From positions 1 through 38,119 of the forward strand of contig CAKQWJ010000023.1 in assembly GCA_934278925.1 (NCBI GenBank): a DNA stretch of 38,119 nucleotides. Reading direction: 5' to 3'. The notes beneath the pieces were generated by a model. That model made no database searches. It worked only from the letters and a program-made list of their open reading frames with translations, and was not told where the DNA came from. This document shows positions 1 through 7,677 of this stretch, piece by piece. The position numbers were made by a program, and so were the translations under genes. The stretch is from an uncultured Clostridia bacterium (lineage in GTDB: Bacteria > Bacillota > Clostridia > Peptostreptococcales > Anaerovoracaceae). Each line of letters starts with the position of its first letter. Within the stretch, counting starts at the first letter, position 1.

Positions 1-81
1 TTTGTCCCATTTTTGGGAAAAAGTTTAGAGACATTGGTTGCCAAACTGTTGAGTATGACAAATGAATGAGAAAGTCGCTAT

Positions 82-115
82 GAAAGAGGGCTGTGAAAGG
101 CTCTCTTTTCTTTTT
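82..115 (+). terminator. Rho-independent terminator candidate at left edge
   Basis: A short stem, AAAGAG (83-88) with CTCTTT (103-108), is followed by a T-rich run (TCTTTTT). It would end transcription coming from left of the window. The stem is only 6 bp with a fairly long loop, so it is moderate evidence. Confidence 0.45.
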
Positions 116-199
116 GCAACTGTGGAATGGCAAGATAATAACGTTATATGCAGTGTATATTAAGTACAGATATTGTATTTCTGCATGATGGGAACATAG

Positions 200-559
200 G
201 GAGTCCATATAAAGGCCATGAACACGGGCCATTCCGGGAGCATTTCCACCGGACACGGGAATTCCATTCGGGGTATGCTGAACCGGCTGGAAACCATGTA
301 CATGATGGGCGCCCAGGTGCCGGTGTACACGGTGCGGAATCAGATTGCCAATGCCATTGAGATTTTCGTGCACCTGAAGCGAGACGGAGATGGGAACCGG
401 CGGGTGATGGAAGTGGCGGAGCTGGCGGGGTTTGACGGAAAAGAATATAACATCAATTATCTGTATCGTACCGATGGGGCGGGGGCGCTGGTTCGAACCG
501 GGAACGCGCTGCTGCATCGAGATAACCTAAAAAGAGGTGGCATGAATGACCGACTTTAG
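200..559 (+). pseudogene. 5'-truncated Tad/CpaF-family secretion ATPase (C-terminal fragment)
   Basis: The readable part starts with NTGHSGSISTGHGNS and continues with RGMLNRLE, RNQIANAIEIFVHLKR and RRVMEVAEL. These are the conserved C-terminal motifs of CpaF/TadA pilus ATPases (the NTGHxGSxxTxHxNS block and the QIAxAxxxxVxLxR block). About 113 residues remain of a family usually above 400, so the Walker A, Asp-box and Walker B region is missing. The frame is closed by TAG at 197-199, and nothing upstream in any frame resembles the lost part. An ATG at 218 with AGGGAG 12 nt upstream could still start a fragment. The 3' end is intact and overlaps tadB by 14 nt, as in a normal tad operon. The rest was probably lost by deletion or insertion, unless this is an assembly join. 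The ATPase function cannot be supplied by this fragment. Confidence 0.75.
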
Positions 560-1289
560 AATTTATGAAATGTCCCAAAAGGAGAACGCATTGTTCTACG
601 GGGTTTCCGGGGTAGTCGCCCTGCTCGTGGCCCTGTTGTTCTACCGAAACATCCTGTTCGGCGCGGTGATTATCCCCTTTCTGCCCCGGCTGAGAAAATT
701 CGCCGTGGAGATTCTAAAGGAACGAAGAAGGAGGGAGTACCTGATGCAGTTCAAGGATTTCCTGTTCATCGCCGCCACTTCCATCGGCGCCGGGCGGTCC
801 ATGAAGGATTCCATCGAAGAGGCGATACCTCGGATGGTGGATATTTACGATGAAGATGCCCTCTTGGTGCGGGAAATGAAACTCGTCCACCGGCGAATTG
901 AGCACGGCAACGAAGATGATGTGGATGTGCTGGCGGACCTGGCCGCCCTGAGCGGGCAGGAGGATGTGATCGATTTTGTGACCATCTACGCCACCTGCAA
1001 AATCACGGGGGCCAGCCTAATCCGAGCCATGAACCAAGCCGCCATGGTGATCATCGACAAGATGACCATCGAGCGGGAGATTCGTGAACTGATTCGGCGA
1101 AAGGAGCAGGAGGGGCTGATCATCCTCCTGGCACCGGTGGTGGTGATCTGCTTCCTGAACCTGGCCTCGCCGGACTACATCGCCCCCATGTACGAAACCA
1201 TTCGGGGGCGGCTGATTATGACGGGGGTGATCGGGGCGAATATTGGAATTTATGAATTGGTGCAGCGGATTCTAAAGGTGAAGATATGA
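546..1289 (+). CDS. TadB-like type II secretion F-domain membrane protein
   Basis: This 247-residue inner-membrane platform protein probably belongs to the Tad/Flp pilus assembly machine. An N-terminal hydrophobic stretch (about 18-45) is followed by a cytoplasmic helical region. That region has the T2SSF-type pattern FKDFLFIAATSIGAGRS (about 69-85) and a second block around DFVTIYATCKITGASL, and two hydrophobic segments end the protein. TadB platforms partner with TadC and are driven by TadA. The start ATG overlaps the end of the ATPase fragment, and the stop overlaps the next start (ATGA), which indicates translational coupling. Family assignment rests on domain pattern and gene order; the exact partner specificity is inferred. 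Confidence 0.75.
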   Translation: MTDFRIYEMSQKENALFYGVSGVVALLVALLFYRNILFGAVIIPFLPRLRKFAVEILKERRRREYLMQFKDFLFIAATSIGAGRSMKDSIEEAIPRMVDIYDEDALLVREMKLVHRRIEHGNEDDVDVLADLAALSGQEDVIDFVTIYATCKITGASLIRAMNQAAMVIIDKMTIEREIRELIRRKEQEGLIILLAPVVVICFLNLASPDYIAPMYETIRGRLIMTGVIGANIGIYELVQRILKVKI

Positions 1290-2332
1290 GTGAAAAAATA
1301 CAGCAAATGGCAGAATCGAAGGTCGTCCGGTGGATCCGGGAGATGCTTCGGCGGATTCGGGCGGACCCGCCGCTTCTCCGTCAAATCTATGGAATTACGT
1401 TGGTGTGCGCCCTTTTCCTGGCTTCTTTTGTGATAAAGAGCGGTCTGGAATCGGGAAAATACATCGTGGACGGAAGCGGCAACGTGACGGGCATTCAGCG
1501 GCGGTCCCTCAATTCGTACGAGGAGTACCCCCTGCGGGTGCGGATTCAGGGAAAGGACGAGGTGATGGAGAAGGAGGTGATTATTTCCAAGCGTTCCCTG
1601 AAGGAAATGGAGGAAAGCCGGAACGCCGGGAAGAAAGACCGGCGAAAGGAGGTGAAGCAGAACCGGGAGATGGAGCTGGGCCGGATTCTTTCCGACATCG
1701 AATCGTCTGCGGGTAAAAAAATCGATTTTCCGTCGGAGCTTTCCGATGGCAGCCCCATCACCTGGCAGAAGGGGGATCCGGGCCGCAGCGAAGAGCTGAC
1801 CATTCTTGGAATGTACTGTCTGTTGGTTGGAATGGTGCTCTACAGCCGCCTGGCTCCTCGCAAGAAGAAAAAGGGCGACGACGGCTTTCTTCGAGGACTT
1901 CCAAGGTTCGTGAATCAGCTGGTGATGATGCTCTATGCCGGGGTGATTCTCAGCGATGCGTTTGACCGGATATGCCAGAGCTATTCCATGATTCCGGCGG
2001 AGGCCCGAAGCGATTTTGAAAACGAGATGGTGGAGCTGTATCGGTCGCATCGGGATCACCGGGTGAGCACGGCCATGCTGCTGAATCATTTTGCGGGAAT
2101 GCACAACGTAAAGGAAATGCTGCGAATCTCCACCATTCTGCTGGAAAACGAGCGTCGGGGAAGCGACGTGGTGGAAAGCCTCAGCCGGGAGAGCCGATTT
2201 CTGTGGGAGGAGCGGAAAATCGTGGCGGCGGAGAAGGGCAAAGCCATCGATACCAAAATGGCCGGGCCCCTGGGCCTGCTGCTGATCCTGCTGATTGTGG
2301 TGACCATGGCTCCGGCGATTCTGGTGATGTGA
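1286..2332 (+). CDS. TadC-like pilus assembly platform protein
   Basis: A 348-residue membrane protein in the TadC position. One hydrophobic segment lies near residues 35-50. A long charged, basic linker (about 90-145) follows, then a second membrane segment near 170-185. The conserved F-domain-like region begins with LPRFVNQLVMMLYAGVILSDAF, a typical TadC/T2SSF motif, and a C-terminal hydrophobic anchor closes the protein. The start codon overlaps the tadB stop. The long charged insert between the first two segments is larger than I would expect for TadC. Role inferred: forms the inner-membrane platform with TadB. Confidence 0.7.
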   Translation: MSEKIQQMAESKVVRWIREMLRRIRADPPLLRQIYGITLVCALFLASFVIKSGLESGKYIVDGSGNVTGIQRRSLNSYEEYPLRVRIQGKDEVMEKEVIISKRSLKEMEESRNAGKKDRRKEVKQNREMELGRILSDIESSAGKKIDFPSELSDGSPITWQKGDPGRSEELTILGMYCLLVGMVLYSRLAPRKKKKGDDGFLRGLPRFVNQLVMMLYAGVILSDAFDRICQSYSMIPAEARSDFENEMVELYRSHRDHRVSTAMLLNHFAGMHNVKEMLRISTILLENERRGSDVVESLSRESRFLWEERKIVAAEKGKAIDTKMAGPLGLLLILLIVVTMAPAILVM

Positions 2333-2365
2333 GGAAATGATTTGTTTGAAAGGGAGGTAATTGCG

Positions 2366-2518
2366 ATGATGAAATTGTTGAAACAGAAGCGAGGAATGGA
2401 AATGGTGCAGGTAGCCATACTGGTGGCCATCGCGGTGGCCCTGGGAATTATTTTCAAATCCCAGATTACCGCGTTCGTCAACGAGGTGTTCTCCAAGCTG
2501 GACGCGGGCCAGTTCTGA
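2366..2518 (+). CDS. Flp-type (type IVb) small pilin
   Basis: A 50-codon gene with a strong ribosome binding site (AGGGAGGT, 2351-2358) eight bases before the ATG; a second in-frame ATG follows at once. The product has a short basic leader (KLLKQKRG), then a hydrophobic helix (VQVAILVAIAVALGIIF) and a short polar tail ending DAGQF. This is the architecture of Flp1-like pilins, which are cut by a prepilin peptidase after the Gly of KRG. The usual Glu(+5)-Tyr pair is not present; Glu is at +2 if the cut follows that Gly. It sits between tadC and tadE-like genes, the normal place for the major pilin. No prepilin peptidase gene lies in the window. Confidence 0.75.
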   Translation: MMKLLKQKRGMEMVQVAILVAIAVALGIIFKSQITAFVNEVFSKLDAGQF

Positions 2519-2520
2519 CC

Positions 2521-2853
2521 ATGAAAGGGATTCTGAAGAGTCGCCGGGGAAATGAATTTGTGGAGGCGGCCGTGGCCATTCCCCTGATTACCGCAGCGGT
2601 ATTGCTCATTCTCAATCTCTTTGTATTCTATCTTAATATTTTGGCAACCGGGGTGAAGGCCCACAAGGAGGCTTGCCGGCGCTGGGATTCGGACCGGGAA
2701 GCGGCGATAAAAGTATACCGGAAGAGCGAAAGCGTCCGGATGGCGCCGGCGGGCATTCTGCGGACGCGGCCGGAATGTCGGCTGGAAATTCGGTCCTACG
2801 AGTTTAACGAGGATTTGTTGGTGAGAGCAAAGGAAGTGCTTCATGAAGAATAG
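2521..2853 (+). CDS. TadE-like pseudopilin
   Basis: A 110-residue protein starting two bases after the pilin stop. The N-terminus KSRRGNEFVEAAVAIPLI followed by a hydrophobic helix to about residue 41 matches TadE/TadF pseudopilins (RG-x-x-x-x-E then a hydrophobic stretch). The rest is a small polar domain with two cysteines and no motif I recognise. It overlaps the next gene by 11 nt. Likely a minor pilin or assembly factor of the Tad apparatus. Confidence 0.65.
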   Translation: MKGILKSRRGNEFVEAAVAIPLITAAVLLILNLFVFYLNILATGVKAHKEACRRWDSDREAAIKVYRKSESVRMAPAGILRTRPECRLEIRSYEFNEDLLVRAKEVLHEE

Positions 2854-4165
2854 AAAAGGCTCCGCCACCGTTCTGATGGCGATGATTTCGGTATCCCTTA
2901 GCATGGCGATTCTTTCTTCTATTATAGTAATCCGGCAGATGACGCTGAACAGCATCTGCCGGAGCTACGGAAATGTATGGACCCGGGGAATCCTGTCGGA
3001 ATACGACCGGCACCTCCTTCGGGATTACGGCATCATGGGATTCCATGGAAACAATCCGGAGGTGGCGAGGAAATTGGAATACTACATGCGCTATTCCCTG
3101 AGCAATCGGTTTCAGGTGCGCAGCCTGTCGGCCACGGCGGATCTGAACGGCTATGAGCTGTCGGAGCCGGAGAATTTCCGGAGGGCCATGGCCAACAGCT
3201 TCGGGACGGAGTCCCTGGAGGTGCTGCTGAAGAAGGAAAAAAGAAAGGACCGGGGGGACCTTGCGGCTCCCGAGAAGCCGGGGGATAAGGGGGCGCAAAA
3301 GACCGAGAAGCGTCCCCGGGAAATCAAGAATCCGGTAGTGCTGCACACCCTGCCTTCGGCCCAAGGAGAAAATTCTTTTTCCCCGGATTCGGTGATCGAA
3401 GCGCTGAAGTCCGGAAAATTCGTTCCGCCCGGCGGCGGGTCGGTAAAGAACGTCCCTATGGAAATTGTTTTTATGAGAAAGTACATGAACAGCTATCGCC
3501 GAACGGCGGACGGCAAGAAGCATTATTTTCGAAACGAATGGGAGTACGTCCTCAAAGGGGCGGCGAACGACGAGACCAACCTGAAAAGCTGCCGGCGGCG
3601 CCTTTTCCTGATTCGGAACGGGCTGAACCTGGCCTATCTGTACAAGGACCCGGAGAAGGTGGAGGTGGTGACGGCGATTGCGGAAATTATCTCGCCGGGC
3701 CCCATGGGGGTGGTGACCCAGGGCATTCTCATGGAAGCCTGGGCGGCGCTGGAGTCGGAGAAGGACGTGAAGGATTTGCTGGCGGGCAGGCGGGTGCCGG
3801 TGATGAAAACCGCGGCCACCTGGAACACGGGCATCGAGGGAATTCTGAAGGACGAGGAGGTGCAAAAAAAATTAGACGAGGATTCCAGGAAGCTGCTGAA
3901 GGAGAAGGGCGGTGAGGTGTCGGAGGCGGCCGGGAAGTCTGCCGGAAAAGTAGTGGAGGAAGGACTGGATTACGAAGAGTACCTGATGATCATGATTCTG
4001 GTCCTGCCGGAGGAAACCCGGCTGCGCCGCCTCATGGATTTGGTGCAGATTAACATGAAATATCGGTACTACCGGGATTTTAACCTGGCGGAATATTACG
4101 GAGGGGTGAGTTTTGCGATTCAAGTTAACGGGAAAAAATATGCGTACAGCAGAGAATATCGGTAA
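2843..4165 (+). CDS. DUF5702-like Tad-locus membrane-anchored protein
   Basis: A 440-residue protein whose N-terminus (KNRKGSATVLMAMISVSLSMAIL) is a pilin-like basic leader plus a hydrophobic helix. The following segment, SEYDRHLLRDYGIMGFHG, is the hallmark of DUF5702 proteins encoded in clostridial tad loci. Residues about 130-165 are low-complexity and charged (Lys/Arg/Glu/Pro-rich). The remainder is mixed alpha/beta with no catalytic motif. It probably occupies the TadG-like position, exposed outside the membrane. It overlaps the preceding gene by 11 nt and the next by 53 nt. Function is unknown beyond the pilus context; the family name is given from memory of the motif, not from a search. 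Confidence 0.6.
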   Translation: MKNRKGSATVLMAMISVSLSMAILSSIIVIRQMTLNSICRSYGNVWTRGILSEYDRHLLRDYGIMGFHGNNPEVARKLEYYMRYSLSNRFQVRSLSATADLNGYELSEPENFRRAMANSFGTESLEVLLKKEKRKDRGDLAAPEKPGDKGAQKTEKRPREIKNPVVLHTLPSAQGENSFSPDSVIEALKSGKFVPPGGGSVKNVPMEIVFMRKYMNSYRRTADGKKHYFRNEWEYVLKGAANDETNLKSCRRRLFLIRNGLNLAYLYKDPEKVEVVTAIAEIISPGPMGVVTQGILMEAWAALESEKDVKDLLAGRRVPVMKTAATWNTGIEGILKDEEVQKKLDEDSRKLLKEKGGEVSEAAGKSAGKVVEEGLDYEEYLMIMILVLPEETRLRRLMDLVQINMKYRYYRDFNLAEYYGGVSFAIQVNGKKYAYSREYR

Positions 4166-4952
4166 ATGGCGGTGGAAAACCCGGAATCCTTCCGGCGGTC
4201 GGCGGGGAGATTGCCGGCGGGGAAGCTATGTCGTGGAGGCGGCCATCACCCTTCCCGTGCTCCTCATCGCCATGATTGTGCTGTCTTCCATCGTTCTGTA
4301 CTATTCCTGCATCGAGGATGCGGCGTTCATCACCGCCACGGAATTTCGGAAGGGGAGCATCGAAGCGGTGGTGAGCGAAGGGCAGCCCTTGATTCCGCTG
4401 GAGGTGGCCGAGCGAACCCGGGACAATCATCCCATTCTGGACTCCCACCGGATTCTGGATTACGGCTTTCGCAAGGACCGAAACGGCCTGAACGAGCTGA
4501 TTTACCTGAACCTGGAGCTGGACATGAAAACCCGGAATCCCCTGGGAATCCTCAGCCAATCCCGGTACGATTCCGCGCTGATGACCCGCGCCTATGTGGG
4601 GCAGGTTCGAAATTGCAAAGCCATGACGGAGGCGGAATTCCGGAATGAGCTGGCGGACGGCGTCTTTATTTTTCCTCAGGATGGGGAGAAGTACCACAAC
4701 AAGAACTGCACCTTCGTCCGGTCGGAAACCAAAGCCGTGGCACTGACGGAATCGGTCAAAAGAAAGTACGCGGGATGCCGAGTCTGCCGGAGCAAGGAGG
4801 CGGCGACGGGAACCCGGGTGTACGTATTTCCGGAATACGGTTCGCGGTATCATCTGAGCGGCTGCCGGGTCCTGGAGCGGCGGTGCATTGAAATCGAAAA
4901 GGATGTGGCGAAGGCGCGGAAATATACGCCTTGCAGCAAGTGCGGCGGATAG
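4113..4952 (+). CDS. TadE-like pseudopilin with two C-terminal His/Cys modules
   Basis: I chose the TTG at 4113 because GGAGGGG (4100-4106) lies 6-7 nt upstream. The in-frame ATG at 4140 has no good ribosome binding site. The 279-residue product has a basic leader, GSYVVEAAITLPV and a hydrophobic helix (about 44-66), as in TadE pseudopilins. After a polar region, two homologous modules of about 43 residues follow. Module one (184-226) has YHxxxC and CRVC (H195, C199, C222, C225). Module two (236-279) has YHLSGC and CSKC (H247, C251, C274, C277). This YHxxxC-x(about 20)-CxxC pattern resembles small Ada-like metal-binding tails seen on some Firmicute secreted proteins. Metal binding is inferred. 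It overlaps the upstream gene by 53 nt. Confidence 0.6.
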   Translation: MRFKLTGKNMRTAENIGKWRWKTRNPSGGRRGDCRRGSYVVEAAITLPVLLIAMIVLSSIVLYYSCIEDAAFITATEFRKGSIEAVVSEGQPLIPLEVAERTRDNHPILDSHRILDYGFRKDRNGLNELIYLNLELDMKTRNPLGILSQSRYDSALMTRAYVGQVRNCKAMTEAEFRNELADGVFIFPQDGEKYHNKNCTFVRSETKAVALTESVKRKYAGCRVCRSKEAATGTRVYVFPEYGSRYHLSGCRVLERRCIEIEKDVAKARKYTPCSKCGG

Positions 4953-4973
4953 CGGAAAAGAAAGGAGGACACT

Positions 4974-5504
4974 ATGGAAGAGCGGCTCAGCCGGCGGATT
5001 GTGGGCCATTCCATTCCGGAGTACATGATAGAGATTTTGATTCAGGATTATGCGGGGACCTTTCTGCAGATGGTGGTTTCTCGGAACGCGGGCGTCTACG
5101 ACCTGTCCTACGAGCAGAACGGCTACCGGCGCTGTATGGTGCAGCGCCTTCCTTCCCCGGAAAAGTTCCGCTTGCTGGAGCTCCTGTACGATATAAATGA
5201 AGAGAACGAAAATCACCTGATTCCCGCGGAGCGTTACATGCTGGAGCCGGAGCTGATCTATTGGAAGGACCACCGGATCAGCCGGTCCACCGTGCGGTTG
5301 TTGTTTTATCCCGATGTGAAGGGAGAGTCCTTCCTGCGAAAGTGGCTGATTCTGATTGAAAAAATATTGAATCCAGGCGTCCCGGAGGAGAAGGGGCTGC
5401 TGGAACAGATGCGGTACCTCCTGCAGAAGAGCAATGACCCGGAGAAGCTGCGGGACCTGATTCAGGCTGCCCGGATTCGCTGCGAGGGACCGGCGGAAGA
5501 GTAA
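4974..5504 (+). CDS. DUF6382-like protein, no FHA domain
   Basis: A 176-residue soluble-looking protein after a clear AAGGAGG site. It has no signal peptide and no membrane segment. The layout, with beta-rich N-terminal half, YDLSYEQNGYRR, LLELLYDINEEN and an acidic C-terminus, resembles the N-terminal domain of DUF6382 proteins. Those accompany tad loci in Clostridia and normally carry a C-terminal FHA domain. No FHA-like sequence is present here and the frame closes cleanly at TAA. It may be a short variant or a split partner. The family call is tentative; the position as last gene of the tad cluster is certain. Confidence 0.45.
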   Translation: MEERLSRRIVGHSIPEYMIEILIQDYAGTFLQMVVSRNAGVYDLSYEQNGYRRCMVQRLPSPEKFRLLELLYDINEENENHLIPAERYMLEPELIYWKDHRISRSTVRLLFYPDVKGESFLRKWLILIEKILNPGVPEEKGLLEQMRYLLQKSNDPEKLRDLIQAARIRCEGPAEE

Positions 5505-5552
5505 TCGGAAGAATAATCGGCGGAAGAACAGGGGCAGGCGCGCAAAAAGCAG

Positions 5553-5581
5553 TGGCAAAAAAAGCCTCCTTCATATATAAT
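5553..5581 (+). promoter_or_regulatory. Candidate promoter for ispH-rpsA
   Basis: A consensus -10 TATAAT (5576-5581) is preceded at 17 nt by a poor -35 (TGGCAA, 5553-5558). It lies 33 nt before the start codon, followed by a GTAGGAGG ribosome binding site. The weak -35 keeps confidence low. Confidence 0.35.
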
Positions 5582-5613
5582 CAATCTATTATGGATGTAG
5601 GAGGAAACGGGAA

Positions 5614-7602
5614 ATGGAAATCATCCGCGCGGATCGGTCGGGCTTCTGCTTTGGAGTGCAGCGAGCCATCGATTTGACCATGGAACAGATTGAGAAAAAT
5701 GAGAAGGGGGAGAAGCGTCCCCTGTACACCTGCGGGCCGCTGATTCACAATCGGCTGGTAACCGGCGCCCTGGAAGAGAAGGGCGTGGGAATGATTCAGA
5801 ACATCGAGGAAGCGTCGGAAGGGGATGTGGTGATCATCCGCTCCCACGGAGAGCCGGAATCGTTCTATCGCACGGCGGAGGAGAAGGGGGTTTCCCTGGT
5901 GGACTCCACCTGTGTTTTTGTGACAAAAATTCATGACATCGTCCACAAAGCCCATGCGGAGGAGAAGGGCATCATCATCGTGGGCAATCCGGAGCACCAG
6001 GAGGTCATTGCCACCAACGGCTGGTGCGATTATCGGGGGCACATTCTGCAGGACCGAGAAGATGCAGAGGCGCTGGCACAGGACCACCCGGAACTGTTTC
6101 AGGCGGGACGGAAACCGGTGATTGTATGTCAGACTACTTTTAAGGTGGAAATCCTGGAAGAGATTCTGGATGTTTTTAAGGGCAAAAATTACGAATACGA
6201 GCTATACAACACCATTTGCAGCGCAACGAGAGAGCGGCAGGATGCATGCCGGGATTTGGCCCAAAAAGTAGAATTGATGGTGGTCATCGGCGACCGGCAC
6301 AGCTCCAACTCGCGGAAATTATTCGAAATCGCGAAAGAAAATTGTAAAAATTCGATTCTTATACAAGATATTTCAGATTTACAGTTGAAACAAGCCGCAA
6401 AATATAATAAAATAGGTGTAACCGCGGGTGCATCGACACCTGAATGGATAATTAAGGAGGTTATTGCTAGTATGAGCGAAAATGTCACAAACACCACAGA
6501 AAAGAATCCAATGCTGGATTTCATGGATGACATTGAGAATTCTTTGCGTCTGCCAAGACCGGGAGATGTTGTTGAAGGTAAGGTGCATCAGGTAACAGAA
6601 GATGAAGTCATTGTTAACATCGGATGCAAGAAGGACGGAATCCTGAAGAAGGCTGAAGTATCCCTGGAAGAGGGTCAGTCTCTGAAGGACGTTTTCCAGG
6701 AGGGAGACACCGTTCAGGCCAAAGTCATGAAGACGGACGACAACGATGGCGGAATTCTTCTTTCCAAGAAGAAACTGGAAATTAATGAGAATTACAAAGA
6801 ACTCAACGAAGCCATGGAGAACAAGGAGACGCTCTCCGTTAAACTGAGCAAGAAAGTTAATGGCGGCGTAATTGCAGTTTACAAGGAAGTTACCGGATTT
6901 GTACCGATGTCCCAGCTCGCGGACACCTTTGTCACAGAAGAGAACGTCGATGATTTCATCGGCCAGACTGTTGATATCAAGGTTCTGAGAGTTGACAACA
7001 AGCGGAACAGAGCGGTATTCTCCAGAAAAGCTGTACTAGTTGAAGAGAAGCATAAGCAGGTTGCTGAAGTATGGGCAAACCTGAATGTTGGCGATATCGT
7101 AGAAGGTAAGGTTATGAGATTTACCGATTACGGTGCATTCGTTGACATCGGTGGCGTTGATGGTCTGTTGCACATTTCTGAAATTTCTTGGGGCAAGCTG
7201 AAGAACCCTCAGGAAGTTCTGAACATCGGAGACATCATCAATGTTAAGATTCTGTCCCTCAACGAAGAGAAGGGTAAGATTTCTCTGGGTCTGAAGCAGA
7301 CAACACCGGAACCATGGTCTCAGGTTGGTACTAAATACCAGATCGGTGGAATCATCACCGGTAAGGTTGTACAGATCAAAGAGTATGGTGCTTTTGTTGA
7401 ACTGGAAGCAGGTCTGGACGGACTGGTTCACATTTCGGAAATCGCTAACAAGAGAGTTGAGAACGTTTCCGACGAGCTGAGCCTGGGTCAGGAAATCACC
7501 GCAAAGATCATGGATATCGATTCCGACAGAAAGAGAATCAGCCTGAGCATCAAAGCTGCATTGAACAACGATGAAGCAGAGGAAGCACAGGACGAGGAAT
7601 AG
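5614..7602 (+). CDS. ispH-rpsA: 4-hydroxy-3-methylbut-2-enyl diphosphate reductase fused to ribosomal protein S1
   Basis: A 662-residue two-part protein known from Clostridia. Residues 1-about 285 are IspH (LytB), the last enzyme of the non-mevalonate isoprenoid pathway. It reduces HMBPP to IPP and DMAPP with a [4Fe-4S] cluster, and the three conserved ligand cysteines are visible (C12, C100, C202). Residues about 303-633 contain four S1 RNA-binding domains (for example YGAFVDIGGVDGLLHISEIS in the third and YGAFVELEAGLDGLVHISEI in the fourth), followed by an acidic tail. The S1 part binds mRNA at the ribosome or acts as a general RNA binder. Codon use changes across the gene: the end of the ispH part (about 6310-6530) is AT-rich, and the S1 part looks optimised for high expression. 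A possible internal promoter and start are listed separately. A terminator follows at once. Confidence 0.95.
   Translation: MEIIRADRSGFCFGVQRAIDLTMEQIEKNEKGEKRPLYTCGPLIHNRLVTGALEEKGVGMIQNIEEASEGDVVIIRSHGEPESFYRTAEEKGVSLVDSTCVFVTKIHDIVHKAHAEEKGIIIVGNPEHQEVIATNGWCDYRGHILQDREDAEALAQDHPELFQAGRKPVIVCQTTFKVEILEEILDVFKGKNYEYELYNTICSATRERQDACRDLAQKVELMVVIGDRHSSNSRKLFEIAKENCKNSILIQDISDLQLKQAAKYNKIGVTAGASTPEWIIKEVIASMSENVTNTTEKNPMLDFMDDIENSLRLPRPGDVVEGKVHQVTEDEVIVNIGCKKDGILKKAEVSLEEGQSLKDVFQEGDTVQAKVMKTDDNDGGILLSKKKLEINENYKELNEAMENKETLSVKLSKKVNGGVIAVYKEVTGFVPMSQLADTFVTEENVDDFIGQTVDIKVLRVDNKRNRAVFSRKAVLVEEKHKQVAEVWANLNVGDIVEGKVMRFTDYGAFVDIGGVDGLLHISEISWGKLKNPQEVLNIGDIINVKILSLNEEKGKISLGLKQTTPEPWSQVGTKYQIGGIITGKVVQIKEYGAFVELEAGLDGLVHISEIANKRVENVSDELSLGQEITAKIMDIDSDRKRISLSIKAALNNDEAEEAQDEE
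6385..6413 (+). promoter_or_regulatory. Candidate internal promoter for the S1 half
   Basis: Inside the ispH coding region lies TTGAAA (6385-6390), a 17-nt spacer, then TAAAAT (6408-6413). Each box is a 5/6 match to the sigma-A consensus. A perfect TATAAT (6403-6408) overlaps it. Transcription would start near 6420 and reach the internal ribosome binding site within about 40 nt. Random occurrence in an AT-rich patch is the main alternative. Confidence 0.45.
6454..6474 (+). promoter_or_regulatory. Internal ribosome binding site and in-frame ATG for free S1
   Basis: AAGGAGG (6454-6460) is followed after 11 nt by an in-frame ATG (6472-6474, Met287). The ATG sits exactly at the IspH/S1 junction, before the first S1 domain. 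Initiation here would yield a 376-residue S1 protein. The same bases encode Ile-Lys-Glu-Val in IspH, so the motif could be coincidental. Confidence 0.5.
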
Positions 7603-7613
7603 TCTGATTGTTC

Positions 7614-7647
7614 GAAAGGCCACCGTAATTGCACGGTGGTCTTTTTC
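7614..7647 (+). terminator. Terminator after ispH-rpsA
   Basis: GGCCACCGT (7618-7626) pairs with ACGGTGGTC (7633-7641, one G-T pair) around a 6-nt loop and is followed by TTTTT. A GTG at 7636 that extends the next reading frame lies inside this hairpin, so it is not the real start of that gene. Confidence 0.85.
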
Positions 7648-7677
7648 CTGTTTTTTGGAAGGAGAAAAGAGATTAAA

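Noticed and set aside
148..360. 70-codon plus-strand frame overlapping the ATPase fragment
   Set aside because: The other frame carries the conserved CpaF motifs; this one is low-complexity Gly/His-rich and has no ribosome binding site.
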